Positions 45,051-53,785 of a DNA stretch of 64,000 nt are shown in pieces. The notes under the pieces were generated by a model. That model worked only from the letters and a program-made list of their open reading frames with translations, searched no databases and was not told where the DNA came from. The stretch is taken from positions 1-64,000 of the forward strand of contig JAJPHI010000020.1 of assembly GCA_021325355.1 (NCBI GenBank), written 5' to 3'. The stretch's first letter is position 1. Each line of letters starts with the position of its first letter. This DNA is from Pseudomonadota bacterium (lineage in GTDB: Bacteria; Desulfobacterota; Binatia; Binatales; Binataceae). The translations under genes and the position numbers were made by a program.

Positions 45051-45547
45051 CCACCAATCCGGCCGAGGTGACGATCGGGACGGTGATACCGCTGTACGTG
45101 CAGGCGCTGCGCGCGCGCCGGCCGATCCGCTTAAAGGTCACCGGCCTCAGCATGCTGCCGGCCATATGGCCCGGCGATACTCTGACGGTGGCGCCAATCG
45201 ATAGCGCCGCCCTGCTCGCAGGAGCAATTGTCCTGAAGATCATCGACGGACGCCCGTTCGTTCATCGCCTGGTTCGGATCCGAAGCACAAACGGCAGACC
45301 GGCATACGAAACTCGCGGCGATACGCTTGAATGCGCGGACCCGGAGGGCGAAATCGTCGGGATCGTGACCGCTCGCAACGGTCGGCCGCTCCTTCCGGCG
45401 GACGGCTTCCGCCACCGGCTGACGCGCGCGATCATGCCGTCGGCGATTGGCGGGACTCTCGCGCGGGTTTTTCTTGAGGTTCGTCGACTCTACCGCGCCG
45501 TTCGCCGTTCCGCACGGTGGCAGCCGGGAGTGATGCCGACGCAATGA
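45047..45547 (+). CDS. S26/S24-like serine peptidase (signal-peptidase-like), RiPP-associated
   Basis: The 166-residue protein has VTGLSMLPAIWPGD with Ser35 as the likely nucleophile, then GAIVLKIIDGRPFVHRLV with His73, and a late TRGD-type turn. A Ser with His rather than Lys suits the ER/SipW type of signal peptidase (S26B). There is no N-terminal membrane anchor; a basic, helical tail of about 35 residues follows. It may cut the leader of the peptide encoded just upstream. GTG 45047 shares GTGA with the precursor stop and the stop shares ATGA with the next gene. GTG 45068 is another start. Confidence 0.75.
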   Translation: MTTNPAEVTIGTVIPLYVQALRARRPIRLKVTGLSMLPAIWPGDTLTVAPIDSAALLAGAIVLKIIDGRPFVHRLVRIRSTNGRPAYETRGDTLECADPEGEIVGIVTARNGRPLLPADGFRHRLTRAIMPSAIGGTLARVFLEVRRLYRAVRRSARWQPGVMPTQ

Positions 45548-46353
45548 GCTCCTCCGCCCATACGTCGGAGCGGATCGTGATCGAGATCGGCGGTCTGCCG
45601 CTGAGTTTCCGCGCGCGCGACGATCAATTCCTGGCGATGCTCGAGCGGCGCTACGCCAACTTCCTCAGCAACAGGTCAGACTCCCTCGTCGAGGTGATAG
45701 TCACGGTTGCAGCATCGCGGTCGGCGCCCAACGATGATCCGCTCGAGGTCCGTCGTCGCGGCGAAGAATGGACGATTCGGCGGGGCGACTTCTGCGCCTC
45801 CTGGAATGCCTCGACGGGCCGGGCCCATTTGCGTCAGTCGCTCAATCCGTGGTCATGCGACACCGTGCTCCGGGTTATTCACAGCCTGCTGCTGAGCGAC
45901 CGCCGCGGCTTTCTGCTGCATGCCGCCAGCGCTGTCGTTGACGATCGCGCATATATCTTTTCCGGCGTCTCGGGCGCCGGCAAATCCACGATCCTGAGCC
46001 TCGCGCCCGCTGACGTTATAAGACTGACAGACGAAATTTCCTACATTCGGAAGATTGACGACAGGTACTGCGGTTTCGGCACGCCGTTCACCGGCGAGCT
46101 CAACACGCCGGGGGTGAACGCGGCGGCCCCGATAAAGGGTTTATATTTTCTGGTGCAAGGGCCGGTGAACCGGATTGTGCCTTTATCGCCCGCATCGGCG
46201 GCTCGGCGATTAATGCGCAATCTGCTGTTCTTCGCCGGCGAGACGGCGCAGGGCGCGCAGGTGCTGGAGTCGGTCGGAGACTTTGTTTCATCGGTTCCCG
46301 CCTGCGAATTGACCTTTCGACCCGAACCCGAAGTATGGGATCTGTTCGCATGA
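45544..46353 (+). CDS. HPr kinase-like P-loop protein, RiPP-associated
   Basis: The 269-residue protein has HAASAVVDDRAYIFSG then a Walker A GVSGAGKST (141-149), with the HPr-kinase/PEPCK-like order: a conserved His (126) before the P-loop and LTDEIS after it. In lasso-peptide clusters such proteins phosphorylate the last serine of the precursor; here the candidate precursor ends in Ser. It is ATGA-coupled to the peptidase gene before it and to pqqD-like after it. True HPr kinase is unlikely because the N-terminal half is different and no HPr gene is nearby. Confidence 0.8.
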   Translation: MSSSAHTSERIVIEIGGLPLSFRARDDQFLAMLERRYANFLSNRSDSLVEVIVTVAASRSAPNDDPLEVRRRGEEWTIRRGDFCASWNASTGRAHLRQSLNPWSCDTVLRVIHSLLLSDRRGFLLHAASAVVDDRAYIFSGVSGAGKSTILSLAPADVIRLTDEISYIRKIDDRYCGFGTPFTGELNTPGVNAAAPIKGLYFLVQGPVNRIVPLSPASAARRLMRNLLFFAGETAQGAQVLESVGDFVSSVPACELTFRPEPEVWDLFA

Positions 46354-46649
46354 AAGACACTTACATCCGACGCAGCGCCGACACCGCCGCGCGCCGCATC
46401 GGCGACGAAACGATGGTCCTGGCGGTGGCCGATTCCACGCTCTTCAGCCTTAATGAGACCGCGAGCGTGCTGTGGGAGGCGGCGGACGGGACGACGCCGC
46501 TGCGCACTATCGTCGAGAATCAAATCGTCGCCGGTTTCGCGGTCGATAGCGAAACGGCCTATCGCGACGCGCTCGAACTGGTCGCGGAACTGGGCCGACG
46601 CGGCATCCTTGAAGTCGCCGACCAGCCGCTCGAGGAGCGGCCGAAGTGA
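46350..46649 (+). CDS. PqqD-like peptide chaperone
   Basis: The 99-residue protein has the PqqD pattern: DETMVLAVADSTLFSLNETASVLWEAADGTT, then a helical end VAELGRRGILEV. PqqD domains (RiPP recognition elements) bind leader peptides and present them to the modifying enzyme, here probably the radical SAM protein encoded next. ATG 46350 overlaps the kinase stop (ATGA) and the stop overlaps the radical SAM start (GTGA). Confidence 0.88.
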   Translation: MKDTYIRRSADTAARRIGDETMVLAVADSTLFSLNETASVLWEAADGTTPLRTIVENQIVAGFAVDSETAYRDALELVAELGRRGILEVADQPLEERPK

Positions 46650-47704
46650 TCTCGCTCGCGGAAGAGCTGAACGCCAAGGCTGCCGATGCAGGTATTCCGC
46701 TGGCGGTGCATCTGGATCTGACCTGGCGATGCAATGAGCGCTGCGTTCATTGCTACCTCGACCACGACGATCAGGGCGAGATGACGCTCGCGGAGATTCG
46801 GCGGTTGCTCGAGGAGCTGGCCGCCGCCGGCGTCTTTCACCTGACGCTGAGCGGCGGCGAGCCGCTGCTGCGCAAGGATTTCTTCGCGATCGTCGGGCGC
46901 GCGCGCGAGCTTGGGTTCAACGTCAAGCTCAAAACCAACGGCATCCTGATTCGCTCGCCCGAGGCGGCCCGGCTGCGCGCGCTCGCCCTCGACTCGATCC
47001 AGATCAGCATCTATTCCCATCGGCCGGAAATTCACGACGCGATTACCCGGGTCAATGGATCACTCGCGCGATCGCTCGCCGCCGCCCGCTTCCTGATCGC
47101 GCAAGGCCTGCGAGTCAAACTGGCGCACGTCCTGATGCGGCAGAATCGCGGCGACTATCCGGAAGTACAGGCGTTAGCCCGAGATATCGGCGCCGGCTTC
47201 GTGCTCGATCCAACGATTACGCCGCATCTGAACGGTGATCGTTCGCTGCTTGCGCTCGGCGTCGCCGGCGAGGACCTGCGCCGGGTGCTGAAGGATCCCG
47301 AGCTTATCGGCAATGCCGGCGAGTTCTGCAGTCCGCCGGCGCCGCCCGACGACGCCGTACTTGACGCGCGGCCATGCAGCGCAGGCCATAGCGCCTGCTA
47401 TATCTCGCCCTATGGCGACCTCTATCCATGCGTGCAATTCCCGCTGGCCTGCGGCAACGTCAGGAAGCAGCCGTTCCAGGAGATCTGGCGCGACTCAGCG
47501 CCGCTGCAGGAGGTGAGAGCGGTGCGGATTCGCGATCTGCCGGTATGCTCGACGTGTGTCCACGCCGGTTCATGCACGCGTTGCCCGGGTCTCGCTTTTA
47601 TGGAAGGTAACTTTCGTGGACCGTCGGCAGCCGACTGCGAGAAGTCATATCTGCGTACGGGTATCTTGAGTGCCGCGATGCGCCGCGCGGCGGACCATCG
47701 CTAA
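46646..47704 (+). CDS. Radical SAM/SPASM peptide maturase
   Basis: The 352-residue enzyme has the radical SAM cluster motif C29-x3-C33-x2-C36 (CNERCVHC), the SAM-binding GGEP (70-73) and a Cys-rich C-terminal SPASM region (CSAGHSACYISPYGDLYPC, then CGN, CSTC, CTRCPG) for extra [4Fe-4S] clusters. It resembles the PqqE-like group that forms C-C, C-S or C-O bonds in peptides. It is the last gene of the coupled set and starts with GTG 46646 inside the pqqD-like stop. Its most likely substrate is the 54-residue peptide at the head of the set. Confidence 0.9.
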   Translation: MISLAEELNAKAADAGIPLAVHLDLTWRCNERCVHCYLDHDDQGEMTLAEIRRLLEELAAAGVFHLTLSGGEPLLRKDFFAIVGRARELGFNVKLKTNGILIRSPEAARLRALALDSIQISIYSHRPEIHDAITRVNGSLARSLAAARFLIAQGLRVKLAHVLMRQNRGDYPEVQALARDIGAGFVLDPTITPHLNGDRSLLALGVAGEDLRRVLKDPELIGNAGEFCSPPAPPDDAVLDARPCSAGHSACYISPYGDLYPCVQFPLACGNVRKQPFQEIWRDSAPLQEVRAVRIRDLPVCSTCVHAGSCTRCPGLAFMEGNFRGPSAADCEKSYLRTGILSAAMRRAADHR

Positions 47705-47842
47705 CCTGTCTTCGTGGTCGCGCGGCTCGCTTCTTGCGTCCGCGGCGCCGGTGGAGAACAGCGGTTTGCGCGTCGGGCACTTCCGCAAACGGAACTCGAT
47801 AATGCATCCAGACGGTTTCGCTGCCGAGGCGAAGAGGTGCGC

Positions 47843-49984
47843 ATGTCCGGTTTGAGCGAGTCTCAGATTCTGCACTTTCTCATTCAGATTACGCTGCTGA
47901 TCGGCACCGCGCGCCTGCTGGCCGACGTCTTCAAGCGGTTCGGCCAGGCCCCGGTTATCGGTGAACTGCTCTCCGGTCTGATCCTCGGTTCGTCGGTTCT
48001 GGGCAGATTGCTCCCGCACGTCCATCAAGTCATCTTTCCGGCTGATCCGGTAGGGGCGCATCTGCTCGAAGCCTTCGCCTGGATCGGGATGATCTTCCTG
48101 CTGCTCAGCACCGGGATCGAAACTGATCTCGAGGTCCTGAGGGGACTCGGACGGCCGGCGACACTGGTTTCGGGTCTGGGCGTGATCGTTCCGCTGATCG
48201 GCGGCTTCGCCCTCGGCCAGTACGTACCGGACAGTTATCTCGCCCATCCGACGCAACGAGGGATCTTTTCGATGTTCATCGCGGTCGCGATGGCGATCTC
48301 GGCCGTGCCGGTCATCGCGCGCATCCTGATCGATCTGGACATCATGCAGCGCGAACTCGGACTGGTGATTTTAGCCGCCGGCGTGATCGACGATCTGGTC
48401 GGATGGCTCCTGCTCTCGATCATCGCCGGGTTGGCGGCGCGCGCGCAGATCCAATTCCAGGCGATCGGTTTGACGATGGTCGCCACCGCGGCCTTCATCG
48501 CCTTCGCCTATCTGTGGGGTTTCCGCCTGATTTCGTACATCCTGCGCTGGGTTGATGATCGCGGGATCGTCGAAGCGGGCGCCCTGACGGTGATTATCGT
48601 GCTCGGGTTCGCGTGCGCGATTATCACGCAGGCGATCGGCGTTCACGCGGTCTTTGGGGCCTTCGTCGGCGGTCTCATGATCGGCCGATCGCCGCGGCTC
48701 CGGCGCAACGATCGCGAAACCATCGCGTCGGTGGCGTCAGGCTTTCTGGCGCCGGTCTTCTTTGCCTACTCGGGACTGCAGACCGATATCTTCGCCCTCC
48801 ACGGACTGGGAGTTCTCGGACTCGTGCTGGCGGTGGCGACCCTCGGCAAGTACCTGGGATGCGGGATCGGCGGCTTGATTGGTGGCTTGGCGCCGATGGA
48901 AGCTCTGACCGTCGCCAACGGCATGAATGCTCGCGGCGGCATGGGGATTATTGTCGCCCTGCTCGGCCTGAATCTGGGCGTGCTGACGGCGCCGATGTAC
49001 ACGGTGTTGATTCTCACGGCGGTGGTTACCTCACTGGTCGCGCCCACCCTGCTCGGCTGGTCGATACTGCATATTCCGCGGCGAGCGGGCGAACGCGATC
49101 GCGCCGAACATGAACGAATTATTGCCCGAGTGCCGTTCGTCAAGGACGGCGCCAAGCTGCTGGTGCTCGATGGGGGCGGGCCCAACACCGAACTGGCGAC
49201 CCATCTTGCGGCGGCGCTGGGCAACCATCCCGACGCCAGCATCTCGATTTTTCATGCTGACGTTAACGAAAAAGCCGGTGGTGACGACGGCAATGGGCCG
49301 GCGGAGCGTTTCACCTATCTGAAGGGGATCGCCGAAACCTGTGGCGCAACCAACGTTTATCAAAGACGCGGCGCCGGATCGCCGCTGAGCGACCTGCTAT
49401 TGAAGGAAGCGCGACGCGGCTACGATGCCATCTTCGCCGGGGCGTCGCTGCAGCTTCCCGGCGAACAGGCTTTGGGCGGCGTGCTCGGCGATCTGCTGCG
49501 GGAAGCTCCGGCGCCAATCGTCATCACCCGGTTCGGTCCGCACTCCGCGCCGTTCAAACGGATACTCGCACCGACCAACGGGGCGCTCTATTCGACGCTC
49601 GGCGTGGTGATGGCGATGTATTATGCGAACGCCGCTCACTCAAAGGTGACTGGCATGTATATCGTCGAGGACCCCCTCTGGCCGTATCGAGCGTTGCGTC
49701 GGGCCGCCGATGATGCCGCAGGACGCGAGATTATCGACGAGGTAAATGCGATCGCGTCGCATCTCGGTCTCGACGTGCAGACCCGGATCGGCGCCGGGGT
49801 GCGACCGGAGGAGGTTATCGCCGGCGCCATCGAGCAGGACGGCTTCGATTTGCTCGTGATGGGCGTGCTTTATCGGTCGTTTGAACAGCGACTCTACTTC
49901 GGTCCGAAGGTCGATCGGCTCCTGCGACGGGTCAAGTGCGCGGTGGCCGTGGTGGTATTTCCGGAGACCGGCTTCGGCCAGTAG
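47843..49984 (+). CDS. CPA2-type cation/proton antiporter with C-terminal UspA-like domains
   Basis: The 713-residue protein has 12-13 membrane segments in the first 400 residues, with GQAPVIGELLSGLILG and LAAGVIDDLVGWLLL (the Asp-Asp of the ion site), as in Kef/NhaS-type antiporters. The C-terminal 300 residues have two universal-stress-protein-like parts, the second with VMGVLYRSFEQRLYFGPKVDRLLRRVKCAV. This pairing suggests Na+ or K+/H+ exchange under control of a nucleotide or stress signal. ATG 47843 has GAGG five to six bases upstream. Confidence 0.87.
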   Translation: MSGLSESQILHFLIQITLLIGTARLLADVFKRFGQAPVIGELLSGLILGSSVLGRLLPHVHQVIFPADPVGAHLLEAFAWIGMIFLLLSTGIETDLEVLRGLGRPATLVSGLGVIVPLIGGFALGQYVPDSYLAHPTQRGIFSMFIAVAMAISAVPVIARILIDLDIMQRELGLVILAAGVIDDLVGWLLLSIIAGLAARAQIQFQAIGLTMVATAAFIAFAYLWGFRLISYILRWVDDRGIVEAGALTVIIVLGFACAIITQAIGVHAVFGAFVGGLMIGRSPRLRRNDRETIASVASGFLAPVFFAYSGLQTDIFALHGLGVLGLVLAVATLGKYLGCGIGGLIGGLAPMEALTVANGMNARGGMGIIVALLGLNLGVLTAPMYTVLILTAVVTSLVAPTLLGWSILHIPRRAGERDRAEHERIIARVPFVKDGAKLLVLDGGGPNTELATHLAAALGNHPDASISIFHADVNEKAGGDDGNGPAERFTYLKGIAETCGATNVYQRRGAGSPLSDLLLKEARRGYDAIFAGASLQLPGEQALGGVLGDLLREAPAPIVITRFGPHSAPFKRILAPTNGALYSTLGVVMAMYYANAAHSKVTGMYIVEDPLWPYRALRRAADDAAGREIIDEVNAIASHLGLDVQTRIGAGVRPEEVIAGAIEQDGFDLLVMGVLYRSFEQRLYFGPKVDRLLRRVKCAVAVVVFPETGFGQ

Positions 49985-50092
49985 GCCGCCGTCGGTCAGC
50001 CGAATCAGAGGAAGAAGCGGCCGCAGGCTTTGCCGTCGTCGCGGATTCAGTGCGGAATTCCACGCGGCTCAGCCTGCCGACGCAGAGCCGGC

Positions 50093-50503
50093 TCAATTGA
50101 AATGTCGTTCGATATAGTCGAGCGCCGCGTCGAGGTCGGGGAGAATCTTGGTACAAAAACGCACCATCCACGGCGAGCAATCGGCGTAGCTCAACGGACT
50201 GAAGGCAATCACGAACTTGCCGAGATCGTGACTCGCGTAGAAGACCTCCATCGCGGTGCCCAGCGAGGGTTTGCAGTAATTGACCAGCAACAAATCGGCT
50301 TCACGCACGTCCTGCAGATCGAACTCGACGATCTCGTTGGCCGAGTCGATTTCATTGTCGCGAAAGTTTCGACGCAAGGGATCGAGCAGGATGAACCGAC
50401 CGGCTAATCGCTCTTTGGCACGCGTTCGCCAATCCTTGGCCGCGGCCGGATCGGCATCCATGATTGGTCCACAGAGATAGATCTTGCGAACATCCGAAGC
50501 CAT
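50093..50503 (-). CDS. Nucleoside 2-deoxyribosyltransferase-like protein
   Basis: The 136-residue Rossmann-like protein starts with KIYLCGPIM and DWR, and has EFDLQDVREADLLLVNYCKPSLGTAMEVFYASHDLGKFVIAF. The GT-x-x-E pattern holds the catalytic Glu of the 2-deoxyribosyltransferase family (purine or pyrimidine exchange, or 5'-monophosphate glycosidase activity). ATG 50503 is preferred; a GTG six codons upstream is also possible. It is divergent from lptB. Confidence 0.78.
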   Translation of the reverse strand: MASDVRKIYLCGPIMDADPAAAKDWRTRAKERLAGRFILLDPLRRNFRDNEIDSANEIVEFDLQDVREADLLLVNYCKPSLGTAMEVFYASHDLGKFVIAFSPLSYADCSPWMVRFCTKILPDLDAALDYIERHFN

Positions 50504-50652
50504 GACGGCAAAGATTAGCACAGGCGCGCCGGAGCGGACTTCAGCGTATCCGCAAGCCGACGTGAGGCGTACGACGGTTTACCGGATAAGAGGGTTTTCC
50601 TTGGCCGGATAAGCCGATAAAACTGTTGGGCAATATCCGTTTGAGCGATCCT

Positions 50653-51438
50653 ATGGCAAGCAGTCTGCGAGAAGTTGTCCCTCCGCCGTCAGCGCTGGCC
50701 GAGCCGGCTTCGCGACCGTCGCTCGAGGGCCGCGGGCTGACCAAGCGCTACGGCGGCCGCGCGGTCGTGGACAACGTCGAGGCGCATGTCGGTCCCGGCG
50801 AGATCGTCGGGCTGCTCGGACCAAACGGCGCCGGCAAGACGACCACTTTCTACATGCTGGTCGGTCTGCTGCGTCCGGACGAGGGCCGGATATTTTTGGG
50901 CGGCGACGAGATCACCGGCCTGCCGCTTTATCAACGGGCGCGGCGCGGGATCAGCTACCTGCCGCAGGAGCCGTCGGTCTTCCGCAAGCTGACCGTCGAG
51001 CAGAATCTGCTGGCGGTGCTCGAGACGCTGCCCCTGACCGAGGAGGAACGCCAGAGTCGCCTGCAATCGCTGCTCGACGAACTGGGGATCGCGCGCCTGG
51101 CCAAGGCGCCCGCGGGCGTGCTTTCGGGGGGCGAGCGGCGCAAGGTCGAAATTACGCGCGCGTTGGTGCTCGATCCGCTGTTTCTTTGCCTCGACGAACC
51201 CTTTGCGGGAATCGATCCGATCACCGTCGTCGAGATTCAGCGCATCATCTCGTATCTGAAGCAGCGCGGTATCGGCATCCTGATGTCCGATCACAACGTG
51301 CAGGAGACGCTTTCGATCATCGACCGCGCCTACGTAATCCACTCCGGCAAGATCCTGGTCCAGGGCGGTCCCCGCGATATTGTCGATAACGATCGCGTGC
51401 GCGAGGTCTTCCTGGGCGAGCGTTTCCAGCTTCGTTAG
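50653..51438 (+). CDS. lptB: LPS export ABC transporter ATP-binding protein LptB
   Basis: LptB powers removal of LPS from the inner membrane with LptFG. The protein (about 261 residues) has Walker [10 protein letters not shown], the ABC signature [10 protein letters not shown], Walker [14 protein letters not shown] and the H-loop SDHNV. The pattern ([25 protein letters not shown]) matches LptB. The lptA/lptC genes that usually precede it and rpoN that often follows are absent; clpP is next. ATG 50653 is used; a TTG at 50626 is less likely. Confidence 0.9.
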   Translation: MASSLREVVPPPSALAEPASRPSLEGRGLTKRYGGRAVVDNVEAHVGPGEIVGLLGPNGAGKTTTFYMLVGLLRPDEGRIFLGGDEITGLPLYQRARRGISYLPQEPSVFRKLTVEQNLLAVLETLPLTEEERQSRLQSLLDELGIARLAKAPAGVLSGGERRKVEITRALVLDPLFLCLDEPFAGIDPITVVEIQRIISYLKQRGIGILMSDHNVQETLSIIDRAYVIHSGKILVQGGPRDIVDNDRVREVFLGERFQLR

Positions 51439-51505
51439 GCCGATCCGTCGGTCCGCCGGCGGAGCGACGTTGGCGAAGGCACGTCTCAGGAGTATCCTCG
51501 GTTTT

Positions 51506-52114
51506 ATGAGCATCCTCGTGCCTTTCGTCGTCGAACAAACCGGACGCGGTGAGCGTTCGTACGATATCTATTCGCGGCTTTTGAAGGATCGCATCGTCTT
51601 CCTCGGCGGACAGGTCACGGACGAGCTGGCCAATCTCGTCACCGCGCAGCTTCTGTTCCTCGAATCCGAAGATCCGGACAAGGAAATCAACATGTACGTC
51701 AATTCGCCGGGAGGTTCGGTGACGGCCGGCCTGGCGATATACGACACGATGCAGTTCGTGAAGCCGCCGGTGTCCACGCTCTGCGTGGGGCAGGCGGCCA
51801 GCATGGGCGCGGTGCTGCTCGCCGCCGGCGCCAAAGGCCGGCGTTACTCGCTGCCGCACTCGCGCATCATGATTCATCAGCTATCGGGCGGTTTTGAAGG
51901 GCAGGCGGCGGATATCGATATCCAGGCACGCGAAGCCTTACGTCTGCGCGAGGTGCTTAATCAGATCCTGGCGCATCATACCGGTCAGCCGCTGAAGAAG
52001 ATCGAAAAGGACACCGACCGGGATAACTTTTTGAGCGCGCGGCAGGCCGCCGAATACGGGCTTATCGACGAGGTTATCTCGGGCCGCAATATGCCGCCGG
52101 TACGCAGCGAATAG
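51506..52114 (+). CDS. clpP: ATP-dependent Clp protease proteolytic subunit ClpP
   Basis: The 202-residue serine protease forms the double-ring chamber used by ClpA/ClpX. The catalytic triad is visible: Ser99 ([14 protein letters not shown]), His124 (RIMIHQ) and Asp173 (DRDNFLSA). SPGGSV, the oxyanion region, is intact. AGGAG lies about 13 bases before the ATG. No clpX is found next to it, unlike many genomes. Confidence 0.95.
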   Translation: MSILVPFVVEQTGRGERSYDIYSRLLKDRIVFLGGQVTDELANLVTAQLLFLESEDPDKEINMYVNSPGGSVTAGLAIYDTMQFVKPPVSTLCVGQAASMGAVLLAAGAKGRRYSLPHSRIMIHQLSGGFEGQAADIDIQAREALRLREVLNQILAHHTGQPLKKIEKDTDRDNFLSARQAAEYGLIDEVISGRNMPPVRSE

Positions 52115-52149
52115 ACTCGAAGCTTTTACGCTTCTCGAGCCGCCGCATA

Positions 52150-53766
52150 TCACCGAGGGGAAGCGGAGACGGTCTTCGCCAGCGGTCGCAGCAGCACCAG
52201 CGCCGTGTGGTCGTAAGGTATCTGCACTACCGGCGACAACGCCGCGTTGCGCGCGTCGGCCCGGTGCCAGGCCGAAACGGTGCTGATCACGAAACCGTCG
52301 GCGGGCGCGGCGCGCCAGGAGGCGAGCGGCTTGACGCAGCGGCCGAGGTAAAAGACCAGCGGCTCGAGCGCGTCGTCGATACCGATTACATACAGCGGGG
52401 CCGCGCCGGTCGTGCGATTGATTGCGGCGGCGGCCGCGCGATACGACCTGGTCTGAATCGAGGCCGACGCGGGGTCAGCCATCCCATTCGGCGCAGGCCA
52501 GGCGAACAGCGCTCGCGCCGTGAACGGTGCGCCGCATCCGTGAAGCTCATAGGCCGGTAAGAAGACCAGGTTCGCAATCGCCAAGGCGAGACCTGTACCG
52601 ACGGCGGTTCGATAGACGACGGCGGCGTAGCGATCGCCCAATCGTCGCGGCAGGTAAGCGACGGTCCACCAGGCGAGCAGCACCGCCCCGGGAGGCCATA
52701 GCGGCAGCAGATAGTTGCGGCGTTTGTATGAGGCCAGGGCGAAGAAGAGCACGCTGAGGAGCCAGAAGATCGCCATCAGACCGGCGCCGAGCCGGATCCG
52801 CGCGTCCGGCGGAGGGATCGTCGCGCTCGTCGCCACCGCGCCATCGCGAGGGCTCTGCCGGCGCAGGATGGGGAGTGCCGCGCAAACCGCCGCAGGCGGG
52901 ACGAAGAGACTCAGCGGGAGCGAGTTCAGCAGCAGCGGCTGCACGTAGTACCAGGGCGGCATCGACCCGAGACTGCCGAAGAAGCGACCGAAGTTCTCGC
53001 TGCCCATCTGCAGCTTCAGGAAGTCGTAATGCCCGGTTATCAGGCACGCCAGATACCAACTGGACGCGACGGCGCCGCCGGCGATTATCGGTCCCGGTCT
53101 GATAAGCTGCCGAAGCGCGCACCAGTCGCGCTGCAACAGGAGCAATCCAACCGCCGCGCCGCCGGGCAGGATCAGCCCTACCGGTCCCTTTGCCAGCACG
53201 CCAAGTCCAAGCGCGAGCGCAAACGTATAGTGCAACATCGAGCTCACTCGAGGCCGCGCCGGGTGCTGCCGCGCTATCAGCCACCCAAAGAATGCGTAGA
53301 GCGCGAGCGTTTCGCAGAAGGTCAGCGTCATGTCCACCAGGCCGATACGGGCCTGGCTCACGTACTGATATGAGCCGCAGAGAAGCAGTCCGGCGAGCAC
53401 CCCGGCGCGCGGACCGAGCAGCCAGCCGGCAAACACCATCGTCAGGATCGTGCCGGCGGTTGCATAAAGAGCCGATGGCAGCCGCAGATTGAAGGGCGTC
53501 GCGCGCCGCTGATGCAGAAGCGACGCCAGGGCGGCAGCGCTCCAGTGATAGAGCGGCGGTTTGTACATCGGGATGCGGCAGTTGTCGAGCGGAAAGAGCA
53601 GCTCCTGATGCTCGATCATCTGCTGCACATAGACCGCCATCGCTGCTTCGCTGCCGCCGCAGACGTCGGTCTCGCCCAGTCGATTGAGCGTCAGCGCAAC
53701 CATCAGAAGAGCAACGGCGGCGCCACTCAAGAAGGGCGCGATGCGCCTTCGTGTTGCCTCTTTCAT
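52150..53766 (-). CDS. ArnT-like glycosyltransferase (GT83/PMT family)
   Basis: A 538-residue integral membrane protein with about 11-12 segments and a periplasmic C-terminal domain. GSEAAMAVYVQQMIEHQELLFP and PMYKPPLYHWSAAALASLL are the first-loop signature with the acidic residues of PMT/ArnT enzymes, which use polyprenyl-phosphate sugars. It may add a sugar or aminosugar to lipid A or another envelope molecule. It follows asnB by 19 bp. Confidence 0.85.
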   Translation of the reverse strand: MKEATRRRIAPFLSGAAVALLMVALTLNRLGETDVCGGSEAAMAVYVQQMIEHQELLFPLDNCRIPMYKPPLYHWSAAALASLLHQRRATPFNLRLPSALYATAGTILTMVFAGWLLGPRAGVLAGLLLCGSYQYVSQARIGLVDMTLTFCETLALYAFFGWLIARQHPARPRVSSMLHYTFALALGLGVLAKGPVGLILPGGAAVGLLLLQRDWCALRQLIRPGPIIAGGAVASSWYLACLITGHYDFLKLQMGSENFGRFFGSLGSMPPWYYVQPLLLNSLPLSLFVPPAAVCAALPILRRQSPRDGAVATSATIPPPDARIRLGAGLMAIFWLLSVLFFALASYKRRNYLLPLWPPGAVLLAWWTVAYLPRRLGDRYAAVVYRTAVGTGLALAIANLVFLPAYELHGCGAPFTARALFAWPAPNGMADPASASIQTRSYRAAAAAINRTTGAAPLYVIGIDDALEPLVFYLGRCVKPLASWRAAPADGFVISTVSAWHRADARNAALSPVVQIPYDHTALVLLRPLAKTVSASPR

Positions 53767-53785
53767 CGCCGGTTACGGTCGTCGA

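Noticed and set aside
45544-46353. Classical HPr kinase/phosphorylase
   Set aside because: Only the P-loop region fits; no HPr or PTS gene is near and the context is peptide maturation.
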